From contig NC_135365.1 of the NCBI RefSeq assembly GCF_051622035.1, positions 13,186,001-13,250,000 of the forward strand: 64,000 bases of DNA, written 5' to 3'. Shown piece by piece: positions 45,888 to 57,896 of the stretch. The stretch comes from Arctopsyche grandis (Eukaryota > Arthropoda > Insecta > Trichoptera > Hydropsychidae). Under the pieces are notes generated by a model. It searched no databases. It saw nothing but the letters and a program-made list of their open reading frames with translations, and was not told the DNA's origin. Within the stretch, counting starts at the first letter, position 1, and the number at the start of each line of letters is the position of its first letter. A program made the translations under genes and the position numbers.

Positions 45888-46072
45888 ATTAGGACATCTG
45901 AAAAATAAATAAAAAAATATTTTTAATACATGTAGAAGATACAATAATACATAAATTGTTAATTGTGAAAATCATCAAAAACTATAAAACTAGTCACGGG
46001 AAAAAATCATAGCAATCAAATATGAGATTCGACAAGCTGTTATAAGCTAAAACAGATGTGTAAAAATACGAT

Positions 46073-46835
46073 GCGGTTCAAGCGATCGACAAGCGCCAGA
46101 CAGACTGAACCACGATACGTGTACCTTATGCGTGCGCACTGCTCGCACTTACACTAAGCGAAATCTACCCAAAGTCCCGGCATACCTACCCTGTGGGTCT
46201 ACCTCACGGGCCGGAATGTGAAATTACCGAAAACGCAAATATCGGAAGGCAAATATCGAAAATCGAAAGATCTTAAGTCGAAAGATCAAAAAAAAAAAGG
46301 GTGCATGGTAAACGGTACATACTCACGTACATACTCACTTAATTTACGCGAGCAGGATACAACAGGAATAAGAGGAACAGGCTTTTCCTCCCGTATTCTG
46401 CGCGCGCACATTAATACGGGAGGAAAAGGTTGTTACTCTTGTTCCAGTTGTATCCTGCTCGCGCAAATTAAGTGAGTATGTCCCGTTTACCATGCACCTT
46501 TTTTTTTGATCTTTCGACTTAAGATCTTTCGATTTTCGATCTTTGCCTTCCGATATTTGTGTTTTCGGTAATTTCACATTCCGGCTCGTCACGGAGACCA
46601 CTACCCTGTATAAGTTCTGTGCTTCTGATACTTTAGTTCCAAATTTTGCCTTATTAAACTCGCCAGAAAGATCCAACTCAATTTTAATAATTGCATCTGT
46701 GCACATCGAAAGATTACTCGGCATCTGATGTGCAATCTATCATTCGTGAAGTCGAGAATTGCGTTTAAAGCAGCCATTCAGTTAATCTGCGGTTCAGTCT
46801 GTCTGGCGCTTGTCGATCGTTTGCACCAAACCCAT
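46073..46835. mobile_element. TIR element that hosts a nested foldback element
   Basis: CGATCGACAAGCGCCAGACA then GACTGAACC near 46080-46117 recurs inverted at about 46793-46828. The interior is mostly the element at 46195-46600, inserted with a 9-bp duplication. The outer repeat begins about 180 bp upstream of the first coding exon of the chloride-channel gene, so it may fall in its leader intron or promoter region. Confidence 0.65.
46195..46600. mobile_element. Foldback MITE with GAAAGATC arms and 9-bp target duplication
   Basis: GGGTCTACCTCACGGG starts the left arm, and the right arm is its inverse. Both are about 115 bp and reach ATGGTAAACGG or CCGTTTACCAT at the inner side. The hairpin module also seen at 4075-4230 fills the centre. 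CTACCCTGT at 46186-46194 and 46601-46609 is a perfect 9-bp target duplication, MULE-like. The open frames on both strands are by-products of the inverted repeat. Confidence 0.85.
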
Positions 46836-46839
46836 AAAA

Positions 46840-48985
46840 GACTCTTCATAATCATATATATGTACATATGTATATATATATATAATATCGCTATTCTGTT
46901 TGTCTGTCTGAAACATGGTAATATTTCATAGTTCATCATTAAGTTTTCGGACACGACGTTGTGCGCACCAAATTCATCTCAGCAGTGTTCTTATTCACGA
47001 TTCCACGATTAGAATTTTTCAACGAGGTAAGACATTATTTTTTTAATATATTCTTGATAGTAGCTGATTTAAATCATTTAATTATTTGTGTGTATTCAGG
47101 ATCAGCCATTTTACAGCTGTTAAATATAAATACAAGTTTTATTATTTGTAATAATAATATATAATAATGATTATATGAAAGTTCATAATGTTAATAACCC
47201 AATTTAATTTATAAGCAATTATTTTATAATATAATATATATCAACAATTTTTTTTCGATATAAAAATTTAAATCTTAATTTTCTAAAACCGGTGAAAGCC
47301 GGTCAACCGGCTTTTTATTTGTAAAAAAAACGAAAACTGGCTTTTTCTTTCGGGCGGTTTTTTGGAACCCGTAGTTTCGTCGTCTTTTGCTCGGGGCATC
47401 AAACTCCTCAACCAGATTTCTGTTAACTTGGATTTGTCCAATCTAAAATATGCTGATCTGATTGGGGAATTGTTTAATTCGAGATCATAAATGTTTTCTC
47501 ACATAAAATTTTTCATATTTCATTTTATTTTTTCTATTACTTTTGTTTTTTATTTTACATTATTTTCATACTTTATGTTTGTTTACATTTTGATATTTAT
47601 TTTTCATTTTTATTGTATCTTAAAAGGATTTTTCTTGTATATTTTTTTCAGTGACGCCCTGGAGTATATCTGTAATGTCAATATAGCTTAACTCTAATAA
47701 ATAAATAAATATATATACATTTCGATGTTTTCAAATGTGATGTGTTTTATACGTGCATACATATTATATGTATCTGAGGTTTTGGTCGCCTAATTCAACG
47801 TTAAAGGTAAACAATGAAACACATTATTTTATCATACGAGTATATCATGATGATTTATCCTATTTCACATACGAATACAGCAATCATTTGTTATCATTTG
47901 ACGCATTTGCGCAGACAAAACATTTCGGAGGTGTGATTTTACGATTTATTATGAAAATAAACAAAAAAAAAAATGTATTTGCTCGCCACCTGGAAAAATG
48001 CTAGGGCGTGGGTATGTCGTCGTAGCACATAGCATAATTTCACCGTTAAATTTCGACTTTGCCGAAAAGTCAGCAGAATTTCGGCTGATCGAAGATATTT
48101 CAACTGATCCAAAGCATCCTTGACCTGCTGCGATCGATGTAACATTTAACCCAGTTTTGAACGGAACAACTGTTGCGACAAAAAGCGTATGTTACTCCTT
48201 GGCTACATCGTTGAAATTTTACTTCAGCGTTATCAGCAATACTTTTTTAAGAACTTTCAAACCGAGAGAAACCTCCAGGAAACTTTTCATATACATATAA
48301 ATATAGAAATAAAATAGAATTAAAAAGCAATTTGCTGAAAATTGAAACAATTCGATGCAATCGCTCGTTACATTTTATATACACAGTCTTGTACGTTTCA
48401 TTACATCGAAGAATTGTAATTCGAAAGCAATTTAAAAGCTATTAGCTTTATCTTTACACGAACGAATCCATCATATTTCGAGTTTTCAAAAGTGTGCATG
48501 CCAATTTCATCGGGTCGTTATATTAAATAATGATATCCGACACACTATAATACCTATATAATGTACCAGAGACATTTTATAATTATGCTAAACGTGCATG
48601 TGGTGCGTGTCGAAGTTGCAAGGGTCACTACATTAAGCTATACATATACATTCCTTATCAACTGGGTTATCTGCTTAAGGGACGTTATGTATGAATGGCT
48701 CAACAATGGGTGGTTGTGTCACAACCCTGAACCACCATACGGGTCACCATACATTTCTTAGTGCAAACCCTCGTCGAAAGCATTACCTTTAATGGCAGGG
48801 TTGCCAGATTTAATGTCACCCAAACCGGGACATCGAATCGTAAAATGTATATTTTTTGCTGTATTTCTGAATCAGTTGATTTGAAATTGATTTCTGAATC
48901 AGTTGATTTGATTTGAGTTACAGTGATCAATAGTGGTGATTCCTATATTTAAAAAAATGTGGGAGAAACTTATCAAAATTGAAAT
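46840..48985. other. Intergenic DNA without recognisable genes
   Basis: AT-rich. A small palindrome AAGCCGGTCAACCGGCTT lies near 47297, and low-complexity Phe/Tyr/Ile-rich open frames occur at 47491-47691. None resembles a protein I know. Confidence 0.5.
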
Positions 48986-48989
48986 CGAA

Positions 48990-49478
48990 GTTGAGCAACA
49001 GCGTAGCGCACTGGAAGAGCTATTGATTACTAGTAGAGAGGTCGTGGGTTCAAGTCTCGGCCAAATACGCTGTTGACCATTAAAACAAAGTTTGACCGTC
49101 TCCTGCTAGAATTTTATATTTTTTCTAACTTAATTGTTGTGACAGATCCAATAAATCACTCACTCCCCTCAGTTTCGAGTAAATTATAAGCATCTCGAAT
49201 TTGTTCAGTCTTATAAAATGCTAAATACATAATGTATTTCTCGCAAATTGTGTGTATCTTAAATTTGTTGACTGTACCATAGATGTCTCTATTGTATTCT
49301 ATTTATAATTGAACTGTAATGTTTGAAATTTTTAGTACTTATGTACAAATTATGTGTGTCACCTTGGCGAAATTCTTGTCATTGAACCTATGATAGAAAT
49401 GTTTGTAGTAAAATAAAATTAAATACATAAATGATAAAAAAACGTTTGTAATATATTAAAAATAAATAAATAAATGAT
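48990..49478 (+). mobile_element. tRNA-derived SINE
   Basis: A box A-like TAGCGCACTGG (49003-49013) and box B-like GGTTCAAGTC (49047-49056) sit about 34 bp apart, as in a pol III tRNA promoter. A tRNA-unrelated body follows, ending in an AATAAATAAATAAATGA tail. The tRNA part cannot fold properly, so it is a SINE and not a tRNA gene. Confidence 0.6.
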
Positions 49479-49479
49479 T

Positions 49480-50615
49480 GCATATGCACGCGCGACCTCG
49501 TTATGGATAACCTCTGCAGTGTGAAAACACGCCTTTTACAGTTGGAGTCCACGTACGCGTCCCATGCCGCACTTTAGAGTGTGTTCTTACTATAATATTA
49601 ATTTCACTTGAAAACATATGTCGGCATTATTATGAATATTTCATTATATTGTAATATAAAATGAAAAATCAATATAAATGGTTTTCCAAAAATAATGAGA
49701 ACGTCAACGTGTGTAAATTACAGGTCCTCATTGATAAGTCGCAAGTTTGACGAATTTAGATCATTACAAATTATGAATCATTAAAATCTATATGTGGGTT
49801 TCAAAAAATAGTTGTTTAAAAAGCAATTTATGACGCGGATGATTTACTATACTTAGCCGTCTTTATGACTTTAAGTTTACCCCATTTTTTCGGTCAGACA
49901 CGAAAGCGAATTATCTCTAAAAAACTAACATTTTCATATTTAATTCGTACGATTTATAGCGGCAGGTTTATGTGCCCAAAATAAACATATATTTAAGTAT
50001 TTAAAAACGAATTATTATAGGTATAATATGAGAATTTTATAGTGAAAGTTTTACGGAAGGGAGACTAAGTTTTCAACTAATTTTCTAAAAGGTAGAATTA
50101 TTTTAAATATACGTTTATATTTATATGAATATATGGAAGGTCGCACATTTTTGTTTATATATAATCATATCAGCTATGGGTAAAGTCAATACATATCATA
50201 AAAACAAACATTTTATGAGCACATATTGAAAGAAAAAAGAATGATCGAATGTTTTATTCACTGTTTTTTTAAGATTTTTTATTTAATACAAATATATTAC
50301 CAATCTTTTTGCATCTACAAACGATAAGTAGTAGGAGTGGAAAAATCTAAGTACTTTTAAATGTAAGTCTCGAGGGAAATTTTACATAAAAACTTATTAC
50401 TCATAAGTACATAGTTAGATTTTAAATTGTAAATATATTTGAAGGTTGCTTTAAAATCATTTGCAGATCATATAATGAGAGGCTACATATTTAGAGATGT
50501 ACTGGAAGCTGTTGACTTTTCTGTTGTAGCTCTTTGTACTGAGAAATATGTATATTCAGTAACAAGAATGAATGTGTAGATAGAAGAAGAAATATACCCA
50601 TCTATATGTATGTAT
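49480..50615. other. Intergenic DNA with one MITE arm
   Basis: The 49508-49592 piece is related to the termini at 36706-36960. The rest is AT-rich and I recognise nothing in it. Confidence 0.45.
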
Positions 50616-50616
50616 A

Positions 50617-50885
50617 TAGCCACCAGAATAGCTCGGTGGTTGCGTTAATGCTGACCACCAAAAGGTCCCGGGTTCGAGCCATGGGTTGACCTTGTTTATT
50701 CCCGAGTAATTATGCAATATTGCTGGTCAGACTTGGCTATTTGTGACTCCAAATCGTTCGCTTCTTATCATAGTTTCCCAATTCATCTGATTTTATTGTT
50801 GAAACGGTTCCTTATCAAATTGGAAAAAAACCATCTTACCCACTATGTCACCACTATTTGAATATGATTTCAATTTTATAATCTA
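50617..50885 (+). mobile_element. tRNA-derived SINE (CCAGAATAGCTCGGTGG family)
   Basis: Box A TAGCTCGGTGG (50629-50639) and box B GGTTCGAGCC (50671-50680) lead a body with GGTCAGACTTGG, TTTGTGACTCC, GAAACGGTTCC and CTATGTCACCACTATTTGA. The same body occurs at 61096-61370, 54960-55203 (-), 51436-51990 (-), 57640-57895 (-) and, partly, 57120-57445. Confidence 0.75.
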
Positions 50886-51120
50886 TTAACTTACATATAT
50901 ATGTACAAGCTTAGTATTATAGGTTTCGCTCAGGGGAAATCCGCAGTGGCATCATGGGAAAATATTAATAAAAAAATATATATGTAGGATCTTTTTGGTA
51001 GAATACGTGGACGGTGGTGTGAAATGAGACTTGATGGCACTAGTGGATCAAGAAATTGGCCAAGGGGGGAGGCATTCAAATAAAAAGTATTTATATATAT
51101 GAAATAAAAATCATTCAGGT

Positions 51121-51136
51121 GGGGGGGGGGGGGGGG
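51121..51136. repeat. G16 homopolymer
   Basis: Sixteen consecutive G, preceded by AGGT and followed by a C-run (ACCCCCC at 51158) about 20 bp on. It may overstate or understate the true length if the assembly is noisy. Confidence 0.85.
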
Positions 51137-51435
51137 CATCTACATATACTCATGATACCCCCCTTGAATCCACATATGCTCGATGGGTGGCTTACATATA
51201 TTACATTACGGAGAGCCACAGCGAGCTAATCGCTTGTTAATCGTCATATGACAAGATGACCAACTCAACCATTCTTCAACTCATGCATGCCAATCTTATC
51301 ATTCATACCTTATCGTTTATAAGTGATTTGATTTGGATACGATTTGGTGTAAATTAAATTGTTTTATCAAAGTGAGAATAATATGAGATACATCTCACGA
51401 CGGAGTATTTTATCTACTTTTTATTTTATTTCATA

Positions 51436-51990
51436 GAACATGAACACTCGCCTTCACAGATAGCCCCAGAGCGACGAGTGCACTTAACCAGATACAATAC
51501 AACCAATCAATATATGTATGTACATAAGCATTTTATACAATGTGAATTCACAAAAAGATCCACAGAGACATCTATAGAGAAATTTTTGCAGCATTTTATA
51601 ATTAAATTGATGAACCTTAAAACGCTGAGTAACTTGAGATTAGCAAAAGAGTTATGAGAGGAGATGCCAATTTTACAGGAACTGTTTCAATGTGAATCAG
51701 AAAAATCGGCAAATCAATTAACATCCACACAAACATTTATGGTCAAATTTGTAAATTTGCAGCATTTTATACAGTTCTGAAAACGAGATTTTGCGAGAAA
51801 ATTGGTAGGGTTGACAATTGTTGGAACCGTTACAATGAAAATCAGATAAATTGGCAAACTCTGATAAGAAACGATTGACCTGGAGTTACAAACCAAGGTC
51901 TGGCTAGCAGCGGGACTCTAGTGGGACTCAAACCCGTGACCAATCTGCTCGAAAGCGTAATATGCTAACCACTGGTTGATTAGCACTAGA
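51436..51990 (-). mobile_element. SINE, long form, reverse orientation
   Basis: Inverse box B (GACTCAAACCCGTGACC, about 51926) and box A (GCTAACCACTGG, about 51963) are followed leftwards by the shared body. The 3' part contains CACTCGTCGCTCTGGGGC-like and GATGTCTCTGTGGAT blocks. The body appears partly duplicated (two TTGGCA..GAAACRGTT blocks). Confidence 0.6.
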
Positions 51991-52309
51991 AAAAGGGGCG
52001 TATTTTCTGCCCCTAAAAAAGTCATCAACAATGTATTAAATACATAAATAATATTATCACTATCGATGGTCACGAATACCGTTTCAGCATATGTATTTAT
52101 ATACGTATGTATGTCATGCTATTTAAAACCAGCCAAAAATAATTTGTGTGATAAAAAAAAACTGTACGCCCAAAAGCGTATTAGCCGAAATAGATAGCGC
52201 ACTTTATTTGGTAGTAAAATTGTATAAATACAAAATGTATATGATATCGATTGGAAATTCGGCGTGAATATTAAAACGGGATAGAGTTCCGTTTTTACGC
52301 GCGACATGG

Positions 52310-52740
52310 CCGACTGCGGTCGCGATCAAGGCCAAAGGCATAAAAGTCGACGCATTTTCCGGCTTTAAGGACTGCGGCATGGTCGGGTGTTTTCTTTATG
52401 TATTATTTTGACAAAAAAGACTTCACCGCGTAGAGAGATACACCTCTTATCGAAAAGGACTTTCGACTGCGTAGGAGTCCTTATAACTGGCCTCGGGCAC
52501 GGCATTTAACACTGAAAGACATGTGCGTGCGTGCGACCCACCGTCGAGAGCTTTTCCCTGTTTTCCGGTTTTGTTTTCCTTTGATTTATACTCGAGTGTT
52601 TGACTCGTTCGGAGCGTTTGAGTGCGGCGACACGACACTCAAAAGTTTCGATGCGAACATCACGAACTCAATCTTCCGAATATCTACTAACCTGATGATT
52701 GACGATAAATACGTATTCAAATTTGGAATTTTCAAAAAGT
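52310..52740. other. Unassigned GC-richer island
   Basis: Higher GC than its flanks, with a plus-strand open frame from 52521 that ends in the retrotransposon tail at 53051. The predicted peptide is not recognisable, and the sequence could be a leader or promoter. I do not assign a gene. Confidence 0.3.
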
Positions 52741-52857
52741 GTAAAATTTTGTGTCGCGAAGCTTTGACTTGTCGCTACTACCACGTGTCCCATTGGAATT
52801 TGATGCTGCGTATTCAAACATATGTTCAAATTATGTATCTATCATCATTTACAGCCA

Positions 52858-53081
52858 TTCGCCATCCTCTCCAACACGTTACATTATCTCGGGTATCGTT
52901 CGAGCACTCCTTTCGTCCAATGAGATCCACCCATTACCATTTTAATCTCTTCACTCTCTCCACTATATCGACCACACTCGTCATAATTCTCACCCACGTA
53001 TACTTTGGCGTTCCATACTTCTTCGACTACATTCAAATTTGTGTAACATAAATACCGATATACATATGTATATACATACAT
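52858..53081 (-). pseudogene. RTE-type retrotransposon 3' end, degenerate
   Basis: On the minus strand the frame reads EEIKMVMGGSHWTK, then after frame breaks ERMANGCK and a TGATGA-rich end. This follows the order of the C-terminus of RTE-clade reverse transcriptases (..W..EI....G..WT..A.....W....E.F.NGC..). It is truncated upstream by the palindromic element that starts near 53115. Confidence 0.5.
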
Positions 53082-53151
53082 ATACGAATTAATTGTATTA
53101 AGTAGTATTTACCAGTCTATAGTTATTTTAAGCGACGCCTTTCTATTTTAA

Positions 53152-54109
53152 CCCTTTGACTGCTACAACAACGATAAATCGTTGTTTTGAAATCGGCGAA
53201 GATTGCTACGACGATCGTTGTTGACGTCATTAATTGTCGTATTTCAATACTTTCTTTGAGCCACCAGCGCATCAGTGGCACGAAACATTTTTTTTATATA
53301 CGTATTTATATTTATTTTTCAATCAAGCTTTATAAATATTTATCAATTTTTTAAATAAAAGCTCTTCAATTTCGGGTTCATCATCAAAGTAAATTTCGGG
53401 TTCGTTGTCAATGTCATATAAGGAGTTATTACTTGGGAATTGATTATTATCGATAAATTCATTTTCAGAATCAGTAGAGCTGCTGATTTGTCGAGTTCCT
53501 CGGCGAGGAGCTATTATTTCGCTTTCATCACTTTCACTGTCCGATATCATTTTGCAGAGTTAAAATAAATGGCAAAAAACAATAGAAATCCGCTTTCAAT
53601 TATATAGGTCACGAGACGTCACGAATTCATGCAATCAATCAAATGCAACTGAAAGGCATACAAAATGTTTATGATACATGTTGAAAAATTATTTGATTAT
53701 TAGAAACTTCGCATCCTTGTGTGTCTCGCTCATACGTACACAATTAAAACCAAGAAAGAAAGAGAGAGAGACCGCTACCTGTTTCGAATATATCGCATGT
53801 TGTAAGGATGCATCGATATCTAAAAATAGATTATTGAAAAGAATAAAGCCTCGGAAAACAACCGTCAAAACTTATTTAGTGTATATATGTAGGTATCTCT
53901 TTCGCACGCACGCATGTAAAAGCAAGACAGAAAGAGAGAGCACGAGTTCACGACTGCTTCTTAAAAATGTATATAAAGTATTATAAAAATTACGAGTGTT
54001 CGGCGAAGTAAGTATGTAAAAAAAATATTATATTTATTTTTTTTCAAAATAATTACAAATGTTAGCATTTTTCGCTTGGACATTGAAAAACCTCGTAGCA
54101 GCCAAAGGG
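53152..54109. mobile_element. piggyBac relic, 958 bp, TTAA-flanked
   Basis: Termini CCCTTTGACTGCTAC and GTAGCAGCCAAAGGG, each flanked by TTAA (53148-53151 and 54110-54113). The intact target is visible in the other arm of the host palindrome (GGTTGCTTAAAATAG). It contains one short transposase-like frame (53323-53550) and no catalytic domain, so it is non-autonomous. Confidence 0.88.
53323..53550 (-). pseudogene. Truncated piggyBac transposase N-terminus
   Basis: 75 codons from MISDSESDESEIIAPRR, rich in Asp/Glu/Ser, with FDDEPEIEELLF near the end. An acidic, Ser-rich N-terminus is usual for piggyBac transposases. The DDD catalytic core is absent. It lies inside TTAA-flanked piggyBac termini, which supports the call more than the sequence itself. 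Confidence 0.55.
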
Positions 54110-54198
54110 TTAAGCAACCTTTTTATTGTAAGACCAACCCAAATAAGGATTACGTCATAAATGTTATCAATTTAAATTGGAGATTTTGTTTTTTTAAG

Positions 54199-54286
<88 letters not shown>
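54199..54286. repeat. (TA)n microsatellite at a palindrome centre
   Basis: About 87 bp of TA exactly between the two arms AAAAAAACAAAATCTC / GAGATTTTGTTTTTTT. Confidence 0.95.
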
Positions 54287-54288
<2 letters not shown>

Positions 54289-54569
54289 CTTAAAAAAACA
54301 AAATCTCTAATTTAAATTGATAACATTTATGACGTAATCCTTATTTGGGTTGGTCTTACAATAAAAAGGTTGCTTAAAATAGAAAGGCGTCGCTTAAAAT
54401 AACTATATATATATAAAAACACAGGGTTGAAGATTGATGGGTAAAAAAATGAAATTGGTACAATTTAGAAGATTCTTAATTTTTTTCTATTTTTTCATCT
54501 TATATACATATGTATGTATGTTTCATCTTATATACATATGTACCTACTATGTCAACACTATTTGACTAT

Positions 54570-54960
54570 GATTAATGTACAATAAAATGTATGTACAAGT
54601 CATAGATGTCTCCTTAATTACGAGTTTTCAGTGTCTCGTAATTCATTGACTTGTGTAATAAAAATGCTGCATTGTTTGTAATTGGTCAGACGCATTGGGG
54701 TTTACCTGTAAGGCCTTTCTAGTATTTATTATATATTATATATTTATCTATTTTTTTTACATATATACGAGGTAGGCCTTACAGGTAACCCCAATACGTT
54801 TTCCTGGCCAATTACAAATATTGCAGCATCTTTTATTTTTTTTATTTTTTACTATACAAGTCGCTGAATTACGAGACACTGAAAAACTCGCAAACTAACG
54901 AGAAATCTATGAATTGTACATAAATTTTATTGTACATTAATCAATCTCAAATAGTGGTGA
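54570..54960. repeat. Large inverted repeat with a SINE arm
   Basis: Arms of about 165-190 bp share CGCATTGGGGTTACCTGTAAG-like sequence (GTAAGGCCT), TGGCCAATTACAAAT and CTCGTAATTCA..GACTTGT, meeting at about 54771. The outer part of each arm has the SINE 3' block CTATGTCAMCACTATTTGA. A third piece of the family is at 55370-55420. Confidence 0.6.
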
Positions 54961-55203
54961 CATAGTAGGTAGGAAGGATATTTAGCCAATTTTACCGGGA
55001 ACCGTTTCAACAGTGAAATCAGAGAAAATTGGCAAAATCTGATAGGAAACGATCGATTTGTAGCACAAATATCCAGGTCTGACCAGCAGTACTACAGATA
55101 TACTCAGAAAAATTCTTTTCAATCGAGGTCAGCTCATGGGATCGAACCCGGCGCATCTTGACGCTAAGCAGAAACTTAACGACCGAACTATGCTGCTGGC
55201 TAT
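54960..55203 (-). mobile_element. tRNA-derived SINE, reverse orientation
   Basis: The inverse box B GGGATCGAACCCGGCGC (about 55138) and the inverse head GACCGAACTATGCTGCTGGC end at 55200. The body has CAGGTCTGACCAGCAG and GGAACCGTTTCAACAGTGAAA, as in the other copies. Confidence 0.7.
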
Positions 55204-55204
55204 G

Positions 55205-57115
55205 TGTAAATATACATACATAAATATATATTTACACATTAACTTTTATTTTTAATATTATTTATGTTTTCATTTTTTAAATTTTATTATTACTATATGG
55301 ATATATAAATCTGTATGTGTATATGTGTTTTTATCTCATTTATTCAATGATTATTACTTTTTTTTTGTAATTTTCCAGGAAGGCGCATTGGGTTTACTTG
55401 TTAGGCCTGTCTGGTATAAATATATAAATAACATAAAATGGAAGTATAAAAACATATTATACAATGTAGATATAAAAATATTAATTACAAACATCCGGGG
55501 GGGAGGGGGGATATCGATTATAATTTGAACCATCCCAATTGAGTTGGATAAATTGGAAAACACTATCAGGAGCAATTTATTAAGTATCTTTGAGGAAATA
55601 ATAAAAAGAAGAAAATTTTAGGCTCGTTGAAATGATTAGATTAGTTGTGCGACAGAAAGTTTATACCTATGTATGTATATAAAATTGTTCAAAATCATGA
55701 TATTTGGTCATGCCTCATGAAGTAGAATGGTTTATTGAAAATAACAAAGGCAGCAGGAGTTATTTTGGATAAATGCTACACCAACATGACACACCAAACG
55801 CCAAAAACACTAATTAGATTACAAACGTATTCAATGAAATGAAAGTATGATGATAAAAGTCGGATATGGCAAAATATATATAGATAAATACAAACCCATA
55901 TTTAGAACACAGTTCTAGAACACAATTCATAACGATTACTATTTACATTCAGCGATAAATCTGCATGTCTGCACTCGGACCAGTTGTTTGTCTAAGCGGT
56001 TTGAAACATTTGAGTGCACTCTAGTTACTAAATTCCGGAAAATTTATCACTGTGGGAAATTTCGACGCAGTTGAAAATTCAAAGCGGACGACAGCGCAAC
56101 ACGAAAACGGACACGTGATAAATTAAAACGATTTTCACTGTAATTTATTTGGCCACATTCAACTAAGTGCTATGCAGTAAAACAAATAAACACGAGCGAT
56201 AATGGGGAGAGACATCGAAAATTAACGAAAGGCCGAAGAAGTTTAATCAAAGAAGTTTCGCATTTCGCGAAACCTTCAACTGTCAAAATACTGCTCGGAG
56301 CTTGCGGGGTTCGAATCCCGAAATTAATGTAAATTAATATAACGCATACATACACCTTGTACATATAATATAAATAAAAGTTAAATTGTGACATGTCGAA
56401 TGAAATCCGTTCGTTTGTTTCGCTCGTAAATTTCCGCAATATGTTTTCGGGAAATGAAAACATATTAAATTAGGCAAATTCTGACCTACATTCGACGTAG
56501 GTATATGTAAATCATCAAATACACATATCGAATATGAACAGGTTGATTGCGGCTATTGTGTACGAGTTCTCTCCAAGATCGTTAAATGGTCTAAATACAC
56601 AAAGTATACGTAAAGAATCATATTTTAGAAAAAGCTCTAATTTTTCAGTCTAAAAAAAGTTTAAATTAATTTTTCACATGCAGAACGATTACTATTATTA
56701 ATTAGAATGGCAGATTTTTTTATTACACTCGTACATATTCGATATTTATGTGACACATTTGAAATTAATTTATTACAGTAAAGTTTAGTGTGTTTATGAA
56801 GTGACAACATGATACGATTAATCATCTAAAATGCATAGTTGTGCGTGTTCGTTTTTTTTTTATTCTCATTATACATATAATAGTTTTGGACTACACGAAT
56901 GTATCGTTCATTTTGAAATAAATATCATTGGAATTAATATAAATGGTCACAATCAATACAGTCGGTAAGATTCAATAAAAATAGTCAAGTTCTATCTAGC
57001 TACATATATAATATTATCTCAGTTGTTTCCCTTGTTCGAACGTTAACATGTTTCACACATTATTTATGAGATTGCTTCTATTTATTCGAATCAAATTCGA
57101 ATACAGTTGTCACGG
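55205..57115. other. Intergenic DNA, partly GC-richer
   Basis: Mostly AT-rich. A GC-richer block at about 55930-56140 lacks a long frame. A tRNA-like T arm (GGGGTTCGAATCCC) occurs at 56309 but no tRNA. No gene is supported. Confidence 0.4.
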
Positions 57116-57119
57116 TTGG

Positions 57120-57445
57120 ATTCCCAATTTATTCAGTGTATTTTGCAGTGCTTCTGGATACTTTGAAAATTGTGACTCCATGTGGATCGTTTCCTATCAC
57201 AGTTTGCCAATTTTTCTGATTTTCATTGAAACGTTTTCTATAAATTGGCATTTCCTTCCCAATCTCTCTTGAAAATCTCAAGCTATTCAGCGTCTTAAGG
57301 TTCACCATTTCTGTATAATAAAATGCTGCTAAAAAGTCTCTATAGATGTCACTGTGGATGATGTTTGTATGAATTCGCATTGTATAAAAATGCTTCTATT
57401 AATTGTATTATTGTATAGTATCTGTATTAGTACCCTCGTCGCTTT
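57120..57445 (+). mobile_element. SINE, headless copy
   Basis: Starts at the GTGACTCCATGTGGATCG block and runs through TTGCCAATTTTTCTGATTTT, ATGTCACTGTGGATG and CTCGTCGCTTTGGAGGAATC to GTAAAGGC. The tRNA-like head is missing. Together with the reverse copy at 57640-57895 it forms an inverted pair. Confidence 0.6.
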
Positions 57446-57639
57446 GGAGGAATCTGTAAAGGCATCGATTGGAAAAAAAAAACTATTATTTTTTACATAT
57501 ATGCATAATAATGTAATCACTATTATATTAACTATAAATACATAATTATTAATTATTAATATTTTTCACTAAACACGACTTGCCTTGTAAGCATCATACA
57601 TACATATGTGCAAATGCATACAACGAATCAATATCCACA

Positions 57640-57895
57640 GAGACATCTATGGACAAATTTGTAGCATTTATTTATATCAGCGAAAATTTGAGATGTTGAA
57701 TGGTTTGAATTTTGCGAGAAAGATAGGACAGGGATGGCAATCTGTTGGAACCATTTCAATGAAAATCAGATAAATTGGTAAACTCTAATAGGAAGCTATT
57801 GACCTGGAGTCACATATCCAAGGTCATGCCAGCAGTCACCAGTGGGTTCGAACTTGTGACCACTTTGTTCGAAAGCATTATATGCTAACCACTAG
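57640..57895 (-). mobile_element. SINE, reverse orientation
   Basis: The reverse order of the family blocks is present: CCACAGAGACATCTATGG, GGAACCATTTCAATGAAAAT, GACCTGGAGTCACATATCC, then inverse box B GGGTTCGAACTTGTGACC and inverse box A GCTAACCACTAG. It ends exactly where the RTE tail at 57897 begins. Confidence 0.65.
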
Positions 57896-57896
57896 A

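Larger units (their letters stand above)
53115..54408. mobile_element. Palindromic MITE split by a piggyBac relic
   Basis: The left fragment (CTATAGTTATTTTAAGCGAC then GCCTTTCTATTTTAA) continues after the piggyBac insert as GCAACCTTTTTATTG to the (TA)n centre. The full opposite arm (about 54287-54408) is uninterrupted and ends ATAACTATA. Without the insert this is a palindrome of about 340 bp with 125-bp arms around an 87-bp TA tract. A TA-target (mariner-like) origin is possible. Confidence 0.8.

Noticed and set aside
46344-46724. 126-codon minus-strand frame and its plus-strand counterpart at 46218-46475
   Set aside because: Both run through the arms and hairpin of a foldback MITE and mirror each other because the DNA is an inverted repeat.
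47491-47691. 66-codon hydrophobic frame
   Set aside because: Phe/Ile/Tyr-rich because the DNA is T-rich; no promoter, splice or homology support.
56281-56325. Possible tRNA gene (GGGGTTCGAATCCC)
   Set aside because: A T arm is present, but I could find no box A, acceptor stem or anticodon arm at proper spacing.
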